This document shows positions 1 through 7,449 of a DNA stretch of 64,000 bases, piece by piece; position 1 is the first letter of the stretch, and each line of letters opens with the position of its first letter. Made by a program: the position numbers and the translations under genes. A model generated the notes under the pieces. The model was not told the origin of the DNA. It saw nothing but the letters and a program-made list of their open reading frames with translations, and made no database searches. This DNA is from Paraburkholderia sp. Tr-20389. GTDB lineage: Bacteria > Pseudomonadota > Gammaproteobacteria > Burkholderiales > Burkholderiaceae. The stretch is from the NCBI RefSeq assembly GCF_017104565.1, contig NZ_JAAGPD010000040.1:49812-113811 (forward strand), in the 5' to 3' direction.

Positions 1-332
1 CGTGCGGCGCTGGCTACACCCGACATAGTCGGCTCCAGCTACCGCACGCCTTCCGCCGCGATCACCCGAATCCTGTTCCGATGACCGCTGCGGGCGCTCC
101 GCTTTCTACACCAGCGGCTGCTTTGTTCGGTGCCCTTTCGGGAATGGTTGCGATACTCTGCTTTCACGAGTCCACCATGAGGACTACGGCGCGTCAGATA
201 TCTCCGGTGAACTGGCCTTACGTGACGCACGGCTCAATTGTTAAAGATCCATTCGCGGCCCTGACTCTGTCAGGCGCGGGTACTTCGTGCTATCCGCACT
301 AGCTTGGCAATGGGCCAAGCTGCTGAGGACAG
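1..332. other. Left-edge stretch without a confident gene
   Basis: Short open frames exist on both strands (plus 81-302; minus 39-230) but none has a recognisable family or a clear ribosome binding site. A minus-strand frame beginning at a GTG near 167 would give a 42-residue, very basic peptide that could be an excisionase-like protein, but nothing in the sequence confirms it. I leave it uncalled. Confidence 0.4.
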
Positions 333-590
333 TTATGCTGCCTTTGCTTCTTCCGTCGAGACGCCGCAAAACGGACAGAAGTTGAAGAACATGCTGACTT
401 CCTTGCCCTTCGCGCTTTTGAACCCAGGCTTGTCGGCCTTGATCGTGTACGGAAGGTATGCGCGCTCGCTGACGCCGCTTCCGAATACGATTGCCACGTT
501 CTTTGCTTCTGCCTTGGCGGGCGCGCCAAGTTGCTTGGAATAGTGCTCAGCAAGTCGGGCTTCGTTGTCACGTACGCAGTTGCAGGTCAT
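333..590 (-). CDS. Small cysteine-rich phage protein, unknown function
   Basis: An 85-residue protein starting MTCNCV, with CNC near the N-terminus and a CPFCG pair near the C-terminus that could bind one zinc ion. I chose the start at 590 because the leader there reads GGGGAGATAGGGAA directly before ATG; an upstream in-frame ATG at 713 lacks such a site and would run through the repeated TGTGAG elements. It is transcribed in the same direction as the repressor gene and separated from it by a terminator, so it probably has its own promoter among those repeats. Family not recognised. Confidence 0.6.
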   Translation of the reverse strand: MTCNCVRDNEARLAEHYSKQLGAPAKAEAKNVAIVFGSGVSERAYLPYTIKADKPGFKSAKGKEVSMFFNFCPFCGVSTEEAKAA

Positions 591-676
591 TTCCCTATCT
601 CCCCTAGTGCAGCTCGGCTGCTGAGTGGTGGTGCGAATACCCGGGCAACGTTGGGTGTTGCTGGTGTTGCGTGGTA

Positions 677-738
677 TGTGAGTCATTATCGTCACGCGTT
701 GTGAGTTTGTCAAAGCTTTTCTGTGCGTTTTTGTGAGT
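677..738. promoter_or_regulatory. Three TGTGAGT elements upstream of the small Cys-rich gene
   Basis: TGTGAGT occurs at 677-683, 700-706 and 732-738. It shares the core TGTGAG with the half-sites between the repressor and Cro-like genes (1613-1686), so it may be a second binding cluster of the same regulator. Function is inferred from the repetition only. Confidence 0.45.
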
Positions 739-778
739 TTTTTCTTCGGGAAAATATGTAGGACGCGATGTATGGACG

Positions 779-803
779 AAAAAAAGCCCGCGCTAGGCGG
801 GCT
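779..803 (-). terminator. Intrinsic terminator of the repressor gene
   Basis: AGCCCGC (785-791), loop GCTAG, GCGGGCT (797-803). Read on the minus strand the stem is followed by seven T residues (785 down to 779). It lies 25 bases beyond the repressor stop codon. Confidence 0.8.
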
Positions 804-827
804 TTGTTGTGCGAATGCGACTAAGTG

Positions 828-1592
828 TTAATTGTCAATCTCGATCGCTGATCCACGAGGCATGATCGCCGCGACCCTATGTATATAGGCTATTTCAGAT
901 AGTGGGCGCGTGATGGGCTGAATGTGGTTGTTGATGGACCCCAAACAAACGTCGCCATCCCGAACCCAAAGAAGCTCCTTCACAACAGCGCTACCGTCCG
1001 TGAACTTCACAACCACATCGTCGCCTGGCTGGGCTTCGGAATTGGGTTCACAAACGATGTATTCGCCCGCCTTTATACGAGGACGCATACTATCGCCACG
1101 GACCCTCAATCCGTAGGCGCTGATGTCCCTCGACCGTACTTCTGGCAACTCGGCATATCCGTGCCCGACCGGATAGTCATCAATGCTGATAAAGCCATCT
1201 GGCCCGCCTTGCACTTCCCCGACCACGGCAACAGCCCTCCCAGACCTTAATTTCAGTTTTTCGCCGACATTCGATTCAATCGTCGGAGCAATACTAGGCT
1301 CCGGGGCGTTGATCGAAGGCGCAATCATGCCTGAAATTTGTCCTTTTTTCGACTTACCAGTGGCCACTGAAATATGCTTGTCACCTGACATGCTCACAAG
1401 TAGATGATCTGTTGAGCATTTCAGGGCAGCAGCTATCTCTGGGGCCCGATCCAACGGCGCCCCGCCCCTCTTCTTCCAGTTTGAAACCGTGTTGGTTCCG
1501 GTATTCAGTTGCTGGGCCAGCCATGCCGGCTTTTTCCCCTGTAGCGCCAACAACTGCTCTATCAGATCCCACGGGATATTAGCTTTTTCCAT
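828..1592 (-). CDS. Phage repressor, HTH plus S24 (LexA/CI-like) peptidase domain
   Basis: 254 residues, the size of lambdoid CI proteins. Residues about 8-60 form an HTH domain (WLAQQLNTGTNTVSNWKKRG). Residues about 120-250 form the S24 domain, with the serine in GDSM (Ser168) and the general-base lysine in VVKEL (Lys205). The expected Ala-Gly self-cleavage bond is not obvious; a Val-Gly pair at about 124-125 sits where it would be. By family the protein maintains lysogeny by binding operators and is inactivated through RecA-stimulated self-cleavage or by an antirepressor. Both routes are plausible because the phage also carries a Bro-type antirepressor (38586-39353). It is divergent from the Cro-like gene across repeated CTCACAG sites. 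Confidence 0.9.
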   Translation of the reverse strand: MEKANIPWDLIEQLLALQGKKPAWLAQQLNTGTNTVSNWKKRGGAPLDRAPEIAAALKCSTDHLLVSMSGDKHISVATGKSKKGQISGMIAPSINAPEPSIAPTIESNVGEKLKLRSGRAVAVVGEVQGGPDGFISIDDYPVGHGYAELPEVRSRDISAYGLRVRGDSMRPRIKAGEYIVCEPNSEAQPGDDVVVKFTDGSAVVKELLWVRDGDVCLGSINNHIQPITRPLSEIAYIHRVAAIMPRGSAIEIDN

Positions 1593-1612
1593 GCGCGGAA
1601 TTTACCCCATCA

Positions 1613-1686
1613 CTCACAGTCCGTGGCTCACAGAAATAACTCACGAAAAATCTTGTCTAGACTCACAGCGTGTGAAATACTGTGAG
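1613..1686. promoter_or_regulatory. Operator region, CTCACAG/CTGTGAG half-sites
   Basis: CTCACAG occurs at 1613-1619, 1627-1633 and 1662-1668, a variant CTCACGA at 1640-1646, and the inverse CTGTGAG at 1680-1686. The pair 1662-1668/1680-1686 forms a palindrome with an 11-bp centre that covers the predicted -10 region of the Cro-like gene. The first copies are 14 and 13 bp apart. This is the expected site for CI-like and Cro-like competition. Confidence 0.7.
1653..1681 (+). promoter_or_regulatory. Predicted rightward early promoter
   Basis: TTGTCT (1653-1658), 17-bp spacer, AATACT (1676-1681). The predicted transcription start coincides with or lies within a base or two of the ATG at 1688, so the first message would be leaderless. 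The promoter is embedded in the palindromic operator. Confidence 0.5.
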
Positions 1687-1687
1687 C

Positions 1688-2017
1688 ATGAAGACATCGA
1701 AACCACACACCGGAGCCGAAGCGCTGCGTACCGCCATCAAGCAGTACGGCGGAGCGCTCCGACTCGCCGAAGCGCTTGGGGTTAAGCCCCAGGCGATTGC
1801 GAACTGGGTTTCTCGCGGAACCCCGAAAGAAAAATGCCTGGTTATCGAGAATCTTACAGGAGTGCGCTGTGAGGAACTTCGACCCGATCTGAACTGGGTT
1901 GATCTTCAGAGTGTATCCGCTGCTCGAGCTCGCAGGTCGCTGGATTCGGCGGACGATGTCCAGCCGGTCGGCGGGAGGTCGCAAAGAAGCATCAATAAAA
2001 GGATGCACAAAAAGTAA
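1688..2017 (+). CDS. Cro-like/YdaS-like HTH regulator
   Basis: A 109-residue protein with one HTH in the first 60 residues (AEALGVKPQAIANWVSRGTP) and the RPDLNW signature after the HTH found in YdaS/Cro-like phage regulators. A GTG at 1682 is in frame, but I prefer the ATG at 1688, which sits at the predicted transcription start. The C-terminal 35 residues are basic and look disordered. By position and family it represses the lysogenic repressor promoter at the switch to lytic growth. It is the first gene of the rightward early operon. Confidence 0.75.
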   Translation: MKTSKPHTGAEALRTAIKQYGGALRLAEALGVKPQAIANWVSRGTPKEKCLVIENLTGVRCEELRPDLNWVDLQSVSAARARRSLDSADDVQPVGGRSQRSINKRMHKK

Positions 2018-2198
2018 ATGGCCGTCGCCCCTCCGCGTGAGGGGTGCAGAAAACAATCGTGACACCAGGAGCTGGGGGTGATTTTTCATCTGAGAGTCTT
2101 CGAATTCTTTGCATCGATGTCTGGTGCAAAAAATTTTGGCTCTTACTCAAGCGGTTACGCAACCGTGTACCGATGAATTTTCGCTTTGGAGTCAGGAA

Positions 2199-2546
2199 AT
2201 GGACGATCTGCATCTGTTTGGCGGTGTTATCAGGGCGCCGGAGTTCCTTCCGGCTGATGTTATCGCGGAATGCCGTACGTACCGCGAGGCAGTAAGGGCG
2301 GCATGGGCCCATCGCAGAATCAAAGCGATGACCCAGCGGAGCCTGGCAGAGCGCACTGAGTGCTATCCGTCGCATGTGTCGGATTACCTGCACCCAGACG
2401 ACAAGCCAGCGCGCCGCAGCCTGCCAGCGGACAAGGTAAGCGCGTTCTGCGGGGCAGTAGGTAACTGGGGCGTCCAGCAGTGGCTTAACCGCCAGTCTCG
2501 CTTGACGATTCTTGAGGAAGTGATAGCGGAGAGGTCGGCAGCGTGA
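2199..2546 (+). CDS. CII-like HTH regulator
   Basis: 115 residues from the ATG at 2199, preceded by GGAGTCAGGAA. An in-frame ATG at 2109 would add 30 residues without a good binding site. Residues about 45-80 (QRSLAERTECYPSHVSDYL) look like an HTH; the tail NWGVQQWLNRQ is typical of short regulators placed directly after cro in phages of this host group. Position suggests a CII- or Cox-like role in the lysis-lysogeny decision. Exact function is inferred. Confidence 0.6.
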   Translation: MDDLHLFGGVIRAPEFLPADVIAECRTYREAVRAAWAHRRIKAMTQRSLAERTECYPSHVSDYLHPDDKPARRSLPADKVSAFCGAVGNWGVQQWLNRQSRLTILEEVIAERSAA

Positions 2547-2740
2547 AGATTGCTTCTAGTTGCGTCAGGTTGACGGACGTTGACTTGTGTTGTACGTCCG
2601 TCGCGCCCTACTCTGAATCCCGATTTGGAGGGAATGTGAAAGTTTTCATTTTCGTGTCGATGGTCGCACTGATGTGCGTGCTGGTCGCGGTGACGGCCAT
2701 CGATCTTATTCAGTGGAGTTCGGCTATGAGGGTTTGGTAA
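2543..2740 (+). CDS. Small single-pass membrane protein
   Basis: The frame opens with a GTG overlapping the previous stop (GTGA) and encodes 65 residues with one hydrophobic segment near residues 34-53 (FIFVSMVALMCVLVAVTAI). A second in-frame GTG at 2636 is preceded by GGAGGGAA and would give a 34-residue protein that is nearly all membrane segment; the sequence favours this shorter form slightly. Family not recognised. Confidence 0.45.
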   Translation: MKIASSCVRLTDVDLCCTSVAPYSESRFGGNVKVFIFVSMVALMCVLVAVTAIDLIQWSSAMRVW

Positions 2741-2943
2741 TGAAAATCAGGGCGACGTACGAGACGGAAACATATCTGTCTCAAGGGGGTCATTTCTCCA
2801 TCAAACAACTTGACGGGATTGGCGACGAGTCAATCATATGCCTCTCTCCCGACCAGATGCGACTGCTGGTTACGGAGATGCAAAAGTGGCTCGAAGACAC
2901 CAGTTGGTGGGTGGACGCGATTGCAGAAGACGATCAGGTTTGA
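2740..2943 (+). CDS. Hypothetical early protein, 67 residues
   Basis: Starts with ATG overlapping the previous TAA (TAATG), so translation is probably coupled. Acidic, with two Trp residues in a DTSWWVDAI segment near the C-terminus. No family recognised; it lies in the early operon immediately ahead of the replication genes. Confidence 0.6.
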   Translation: MKIRATYETETYLSQGGHFSIKQLDGIGDESIICLSPDQMRLLVTEMQKWLEDTSWWVDAIAEDDQV

Positions 2944-2956
2944 TCTGGAGTAATCC

Positions 2957-3829
2957 GTGGCAAGAGCCAGAAACATTAAGCCGGGAACGATGGAAAACGA
3001 GGATCTAGCCTCGCTTCCACCGTTGCACCGTCTTTTATTCATCTACACATGGATGCTGGCAGACCGCGAGGGACGCTTCGAAGATCGCCCGATGAGAATC
3101 AAGGCGAAGGCACTCCCTTACGACCTGTCGGCTGACGTGGATTCGATGCTGCAAGACCTGCACAACACCGGGTTCATCACGCGATACGCAGTAGACGGCA
3201 ACAAGTATATCCAGATCAACACGTTCGACAAGCACCAGAAGCCGCACAAGAACGAGGTTCCGAGCGTGATTCCGAAAATGGCTGAAGAACTTCGACCAAT
3301 GGCTGAAGTTGTTACGACCAACGACGAATCTAGTTTTGACCAAGGCAATGAGGACAACGAACCGGAGCCGCAAGCACTTGGCCCTGATTGTCTGATAGAC
3401 AGATTCTCTGATTGCGGATTCTCTGAAGAAGAGAAGCCGGTAGTAATTCAAACGCCGGAGCCCGAGGAAAAGCCTAACGTCGCCTCTCCTGCGAGCAGAT
3501 CGGTCGAAATCGCCGTGTACCTGAGACAACGGGGCATCGTCGGTTCGAACTCTGCGAACCCGAACATTTCGGCATGGGGCGATGACGTGAGAGTGACAAA
3601 CGAGATTCTGGATGCGGCGCTTTCGGTTGTTGCCTCGCGAGTGTCATCGGGCAACCTCGCGAGAATGCCCGGCCCGAACTACCTGATGCCGATCATTGCC
3701 GATCTGCTGAAACCGAAGGCCGCTTCGCCACCACGAAGACGTCCAGACAAGTTTGACCCAGTGGAATTCGTGAATCGTAACCGAGTGAGTGAGAACCATG
3801 AACGCCCCGGCGACTACATCGACGTTTAA
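2957..3829 (+). CDS. Phage replication protein, O/DnaT-like N-terminal domain
   Basis: 290 residues, GTG start 13 bases after the previous stop behind a GGAGTAATCC leader. The first 110 residues (LHRLLFIYTWMLADREGRFEDRP, then DLSADVDSMLQDLHNTGFI) match the winged-helix-type N-terminal domain of phage replication initiators. The middle, about 115-190, is acidic and low in complexity; the C-terminal 100 residues are compact and end in a basic PPRRRPDKF segment. It overlaps a P-like gene, as in lambda O-P. An origin would be expected inside or near this gene, but I see no clear iteron array. Confidence 0.65.
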   Translation: MARARNIKPGTMENEDLASLPPLHRLLFIYTWMLADREGRFEDRPMRIKAKALPYDLSADVDSMLQDLHNTGFITRYAVDGNKYIQINTFDKHQKPHKNEVPSVIPKMAEELRPMAEVVTTNDESSFDQGNEDNEPEPQALGPDCLIDRFSDCGFSEEEKPVVIQTPEPEEKPNVASPASRSVEIAVYLRQRGIVGSNSANPNISAWGDDVRVTNEILDAALSVVASRVSSGNLARMPGPNYLMPIIADLLKPKAASPPRRRPDKFDPVEFVNRNRVSENHERPGDYIDV

Positions 3830-4538
3830 GCAAAGCGCGTGGCTTGAGCAGCATCCCAAGCTGGGGATCTCGCTCATGGACCACCTGTTCAACCGTTTCG
3901 ACGGTGCCTATCCGAACCGTTGGCGCGCAGCATTTGCCAGCGAACAGGCGATTTCGAACTGGCGCGAATCGTGGGCTGAAGCCTTCGACGAGGAAGGTCT
4001 GACGCCGCAGATGATTTCGGACGGTCTGAAGACGTGCCGCAAGACTTACGACTGGCCGCCGTCGATCACGGAGTTCATCAAGGCATGCAAGCCGCAGATC
4101 AACGTCGACGCCGCGATCTACGAAGCGATCGACCAGATGCGCGCTCGGCAACGTGGCAAGGACAAGTGGAGCCACCCGGCGATCTACTGGGCCGCTGCGA
4201 AGGTCGGCGAGTTCGACATCATCAGCCAGTCGATTTCGAGCCTCAAGCCGCGTTTCGAAGCTGCGCTGAAGGCCGTACTTGCTGGCGAGGTTTTGCCTGT
4301 TCCCGAAAGAGTGCCGGCCCTTCCCGCTCCGACTGCTGCTGAGTCGACACGCGAGTACGGCGCACAGCGCTTGGAAGAACTCGGCGCGACGGAAGTTCTC
4401 AAGCGCGAGCCGCGCGGCCCCGGATTGGGCTGGGCTCATCGGATCATCGCAGAGAGTAAAGCCGGCGTCCCCACGCCGCACAACAAGCTAACCATCGCAC
4501 GCGATGCCATCTTCAACGCAACGGGAAAGCAGGTATGA
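3798..4538 (+). CDS. Replication protein P-like helicase loader
   Basis: 246 residues from the ATG at 3798; an in-frame GTG at 3789 is possible. The segment LFNRFDGAYPNRWRAAFASEQAISNWRESWAEAF followed by a WPPSITEFIKACKP motif is characteristic of phage P-like proteins that recruit the host DnaB helicase. The C-terminal half carries a proline/alanine-rich linker. It overlaps the O-like gene by 32 bases in another frame and is followed by an ATGA junction. Length is close to that of lambda P (233). Confidence 0.75.
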   Translation: MNAPATTSTFKQSAWLEQHPKLGISLMDHLFNRFDGAYPNRWRAAFASEQAISNWRESWAEAFDEEGLTPQMISDGLKTCRKTYDWPPSITEFIKACKPQINVDAAIYEAIDQMRARQRGKDKWSHPAIYWAAAKVGEFDIISQSISSLKPRFEAALKAVLAGEVLPVPERVPALPAPTAAESTREYGAQRLEELGATEVLKREPRGPGLGWAHRIIAESKAGVPTPHNKLTIARDAIFNATGKQV

Positions 4539-4807
4539 GCTTTTCCAACTTCAACGCGATCATCGAATTCCTGAAAGCCCGCCCTCTCGGCGCAACGACA
4601 CGCGAGATTGCCGGCTTTCTGGAGACGACTGACGAGAGCGCAAACCAGACGATGGAAAGACTGTTCGCACGCGGATCGATTCTGAGGGGTGAAGGAGCGC
4701 GCCTGTCGGCTCCGTGGACCTTGGCGAATACCGAGATAACCCCGCCGGTCTTCAAAGCCGCTGAGACGCTTTTAGCGATGCAGAAATGTGCGCGGAGGAT
4801 TGCATGA
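4535..4807 (+). CDS. Small winged-helix DNA-binding protein
   Basis: 90 residues, start overlaps the previous stop (ATGA). The fold is suggested by an HTH-like GATTREIAGFLETTDESANQTMERLFARGSI, the order of a winged-helix domain with a recognition helix and short wing. Such proteins often sit after the P-like gene in phages of this group. Target unknown. Confidence 0.6.
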   Translation: MSFSNFNAIIEFLKARPLGATTREIAGFLETTDESANQTMERLFARGSILRGEGARLSAPWTLANTEITPPVFKAAETLLAMQKCARRIA

Positions 4808-4959
4808 CCCCCACCGAAGCAAAAGACGTAGCCGAAGAACTGGCGGCGATGGATCTGGAAACGAGGCGCGCTTACCTCACCGATCTCCAGAAGTCGGATG
4901 AAGAGGCGGCGGTACGGGTGAAGGAACAGTTGACTGCCATTTGGCGGCAGAAGGGATAG
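4804..4959 (+). CDS. Small acidic helical protein, 51 residues
   Basis: MTPTEAKDVAEEL start, ATGA overlap with the gene before, stop TAG at 4957-4959. Strongly charged and predicted to be helical throughout (EELAAMDLETRRAYL). Too short to assign. The unbroken overlap chain supports that it is translated. Confidence 0.6.
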   Translation: MTPTEAKDVAEELAAMDLETRRAYLTDLQKSDEEAAVRVKEQLTAIWRQKG

Positions 4960-4972
4960 GAGGATTGGGAAA

Positions 4973-5695
4973 ATGAATGAAAGAACGATTCAGGCGAGTA
5001 GTAGTCCTCATTGGATTGACAGGTGCCAGATTGGCGATGCGACGCTGTATCTGGGTGATTGCCGGGAGATCCTGCCGACGCTGCCGCGCGTGGATGCGGT
5101 GATTACTGATCCGCCGTATGGCATGGGCGACAAGCTGTCCGGCTCTGGTTCGGGACGATGGAAAAAGTTGTACGTCGAAAAAGGCGGCTTCAGTTGGGAT
5201 CAGGAAGCGCCGCAGGAAGTTGTGGAGCTTCTTCTAAAGGCAGACAAGGCAATCATTTGGGGCGGAAACTTTTTCGAGTTGCCGCCGAGTCGCGCATGGC
5301 TTGTCTGGAACAAGATCATCCGCAACTTTTCGACGAGCGTTTGCGAACTGGCGTGGACGAATCTTGACCGCCCCGTCGACGCATTCGACTACTCGCACGG
5401 TCAACTTGCGACCGAGGGAAAACATCACCCGACCCAGAAGCCACTTCCCTTGATGAAGTGGTGCGTTGATCGCGTTGGCGATGCGGCGGTAATTCTTGAT
5501 CCCTTTATGGGCTCTGGCAGTACTGGTGTAGCCGCTATCCAGATGGGCCGTAAGTTCATCGGCATCGAGCGCGAGCCCAAGTACTTCGACATCGCCTGCC
5601 GCCGAATCGAAGACGCCCAGCGTCAAGAATCGCTATTCGAGCCAGAAGCGCCGAAGGCGGAACAGACGGCACTTTTCGGATCGGAGGTTGCTTAA
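4973..5695 (+). CDS. DNA adenine-type (N6/N4) methyltransferase
   Basis: 240 residues. DPPYGMG at 46-52 is catalytic motif IV and DPFMGSGSTG at 176-185 is the AdoMet-binding motif I. With IV before I, this is the beta-class order of amino-methyltransferases. The segment between holds the target-recognition region. AGGAGG-type leader 10 bases upstream. No restriction endonuclease is adjacent, so it is an orphan enzyme that probably protects phage DNA from host restriction or alters gene regulation. Recognition sequence cannot be read from the protein. Confidence 0.9.
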   Translation: MNERTIQASSSPHWIDRCQIGDATLYLGDCREILPTLPRVDAVITDPPYGMGDKLSGSGSGRWKKLYVEKGGFSWDQEAPQEVVELLLKADKAIIWGGNFFELPPSRAWLVWNKIIRNFSTSVCELAWTNLDRPVDAFDYSHGQLATEGKHHPTQKPLPLMKWCVDRVGDAAVILDPFMGSGSTGVAAIQMGRKFIGIEREPKYFDIACRRIEDAQRQESLFEPEAPKAEQTALFGSEVA

Positions 5696-5697
5696 TC

Positions 5698-6186
5698 ATG
5701 GCAGTCAGCAAAAAGCGCAAAGGATCGCGCAAATACGATCCGAACCGTTGGCTCAACCGCGCCATCGCCGAAAACGAGCGCCGGATGGACGCGAAGCCAC
5801 TCACCGAAACGCGCCAGAACGAGATCGCGCTGGGGCATCACCTGTCGTTTGAGGCGCTGTTGCGCTGCCCCGACGACGCCCAATGGTACGACCTCTGCGG
5901 CAACCTGAACATGTGCCTCGTGTTGGCGGAGATGGGCCACGGCTCCGAGTACATCGACGAGATCAAGGCCGCGATGGTCGGCATGATGCGCGCCCGCTAT
6001 CGCGCCGACCGAACGGGATCACTCGCACTTGATGCGGACGCAATCAAGGCGATTCGGACGGTTCTGGAGCTGCACGACGAACAGTTGCGAGTCGTCGATC
6101 GGAGTGAACTCAGGAAGGCAGCAAGGTCGATCGTTGCTCGCGTTGAGAACGGCGACATGTACGCAGAACACCTGGAGGCAGCATGA
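5698..6186 (+). CDS. Conserved phage protein, unknown function
   Basis: 162 residues, starting two bases after the methyltransferase stop, with AAT spacing and GGAGG further upstream. N-terminus is very basic (KKRKGSRKYDPNRW), the rest helical and mixed-charge. Gene position between the methyltransferase and a Myb-like DNA-binding protein suggests a nucleic-acid role, but this is only inference. Confidence 0.65.
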   Translation: MAVSKKRKGSRKYDPNRWLNRAIAENERRMDAKPLTETRQNEIALGHHLSFEALLRCPDDAQWYDLCGNLNMCLVLAEMGHGSEYIDEIKAAMVGMMRARYRADRTGSLALDADAIKAIRTVLELHDEQLRVVDRSELRKAARSIVARVENGDMYAEHLEAA

Positions 6187-6914
6187 GACCAGTATGGACC
6201 GCCGAAGAGGACGCAATCGTCCGCGAGATCTATTCAACCGGCAAGCCGATCAAGTGCGGCCTCGATCGACTGCCTGGCCGGTCATGGGATGCGGTGAAGA
6301 CTCGCGCCTACCGACTCGGCGTGCGCCGTTACGAGGCAAAGTCGTGGACGGACGCGGAGATCAAGATTCTCAAAAAAATCTGGAAACAGAGCGGCAGCAT
6401 CAAATCGCTGTCCCGCAAGCTGCCAAATCGAACTTATTACGCGATCAGCGAACAGGCGAAAAGAATCGGCCTACCTTCTGGCGCGCACGGAAACGACCAA
6501 TACCTGTCGTGGGTCGACAACCTGGTTACGCAATTCCTTGAGAAGGGCGGCGCATTCACTGCGAACGAGATAGCTGATCACACTGGCGCGTCTCCTCGTC
6601 AAGTCCGCGTGATGCTCAAGCGAGGCAAAGGAAAGAAGTTTCACATCGACTCGTGGCGGATGGTCGATCACGCCCGCGTGATGGTTTGGGCTCACGGCAA
6701 ATGTGCCGATGAAGCGCGCCCGGAACCACAAACCAAATCTGACGAGTGCAAAGCATGGCGCGCGAAGCAAACACGTAAGAACTCACGCAATCCGTTTGCA
6801 GTGCTTATGTCTCAGATTGGCGTGAGCAACGTGGTCGAAATCGACAACAGCGTTCGCGGTCGAGTCTATCAACAATCTATGTCCATCAAGGATGATGAGG
6901 AGTTGGCCGCATGA
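6183..6914 (+). CDS. SANT/Myb-like DNA-binding protein
   Basis: 243 residues, ATGA overlap with the previous gene. Two imperfect Trp-containing helical repeats at the N-terminus (WTAEEDAIVREIYSTGKPI; SWTDAEIKILKKIWKQSGSI) resemble tandem SANT/Myb units, each followed by an arginine-rich helix (KTRAYRLGV; EQAKRIGL). Residues about 110-165 (FTANEIADHTGASPRQVRVMLKRG) form a separate HTH. Probably a regulator or DNA-architecture protein. Confidence 0.65.
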   Translation: MRPVWTAEEDAIVREIYSTGKPIKCGLDRLPGRSWDAVKTRAYRLGVRRYEAKSWTDAEIKILKKIWKQSGSIKSLSRKLPNRTYYAISEQAKRIGLPSGAHGNDQYLSWVDNLVTQFLEKGGAFTANEIADHTGASPRQVRVMLKRGKGKKFHIDSWRMVDHARVMVWAHGKCADEARPEPQTKSDECKAWRAKQTRKNSRNPFAVLMSQIGVSNVVEIDNSVRGRVYQQSMSIKDDEELAA

Positions 6915-7120
6915 GCACGCAACCGAAAGAACCGAGCAGCTTGCTCGAAAACATCACGCACCGGGAAATGATCAACGTGATGAGCGACGCCGGGATCTTC
7001 TGCAGTGTCGACAAGTTCCGGCGCGTGCTTCAGTGGGCCCAGCAACGAGCATTCGAATCGATCGCGTTGGCCGATCAGGCGATGACGAAGATTGAAAACC
7101 ACACGGAGAAAGCAGCATGA
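6911..7120 (+). CDS. Hypothetical early protein, 69 residues
   Basis: ATGA overlap at both ends. Helical and charged (HREMINVMSDAGIFCSVDKFRRVLQWAQQRAFESIALADQAM). No family recognised. Its existence is supported by the uninterrupted chain of overlapping genes. Confidence 0.6.
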   Translation: MSTQPKEPSSLLENITHREMINVMSDAGIFCSVDKFRRVLQWAQQRAFESIALADQAMTKIENHTEKAA

Positions 7121-7449
7121 CGATGCTCAAAGAAGTGAAGAAGCTGTACCTCTCGGGGAAGATGTCCGGCCTGCCCGATCTCGGCTTCGGCCTGTTCAAT
7201 CGCGTTGCGGCGCAGCTCCGCGCGATCGGTTATGAGGTCGTCAACCCTGTCGAAATCAACGATGACCCGGAAGCCGAGTGGCTTTCATGCATCAAGGTCG
7301 ATCTCGACTATCTGGCAACGTGCGACGGCATCGCCCTGCTTCCGAACTGGCACGACTCGTTCGGCGCCAAGATCGAACATCTTGCTGCGCAGCGCCTTGG
7401 GCTGGCTGTCCTGAATGTCGAAGACCTCGTGACGCTGGAGGCGGCATGA
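7117..7449 (+). CDS. DUF4406 protein, nucleoside deoxyribosyltransferase-like fold
   Basis: 110 residues with the DUF4406 pattern: KLYLSGKMSGLPD at the N-terminus, GYEVVNPVEI in the middle and CDGIALLPNW at about 73-82, then SFGAKIEHLAAQRLGL. Known relatives adopt the nucleoside 2-deoxyribosyltransferase fold and often act on nucleotides. The neighbour immediately downstream is a dATP/dGTP diphosphohydrolase-like protein, so the two may form a nucleotide-pool module. Substrate not known. Confidence 0.8.
   Translation: MTMLKEVKKLYLSGKMSGLPDLGFGLFNRVAAQLRAIGYEVVNPVEINDDPEAEWLSCIKVDLDYLATCDGIALLPNWHDSFGAKIEHLAAQRLGLAVLNVEDLVTLEAA

Noticed and set aside
39-302. Short frames at the left edge, considered as excisionase or phage tail of a gene
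   Set aside because: No family pattern or ribosome binding site strong enough to support a call.
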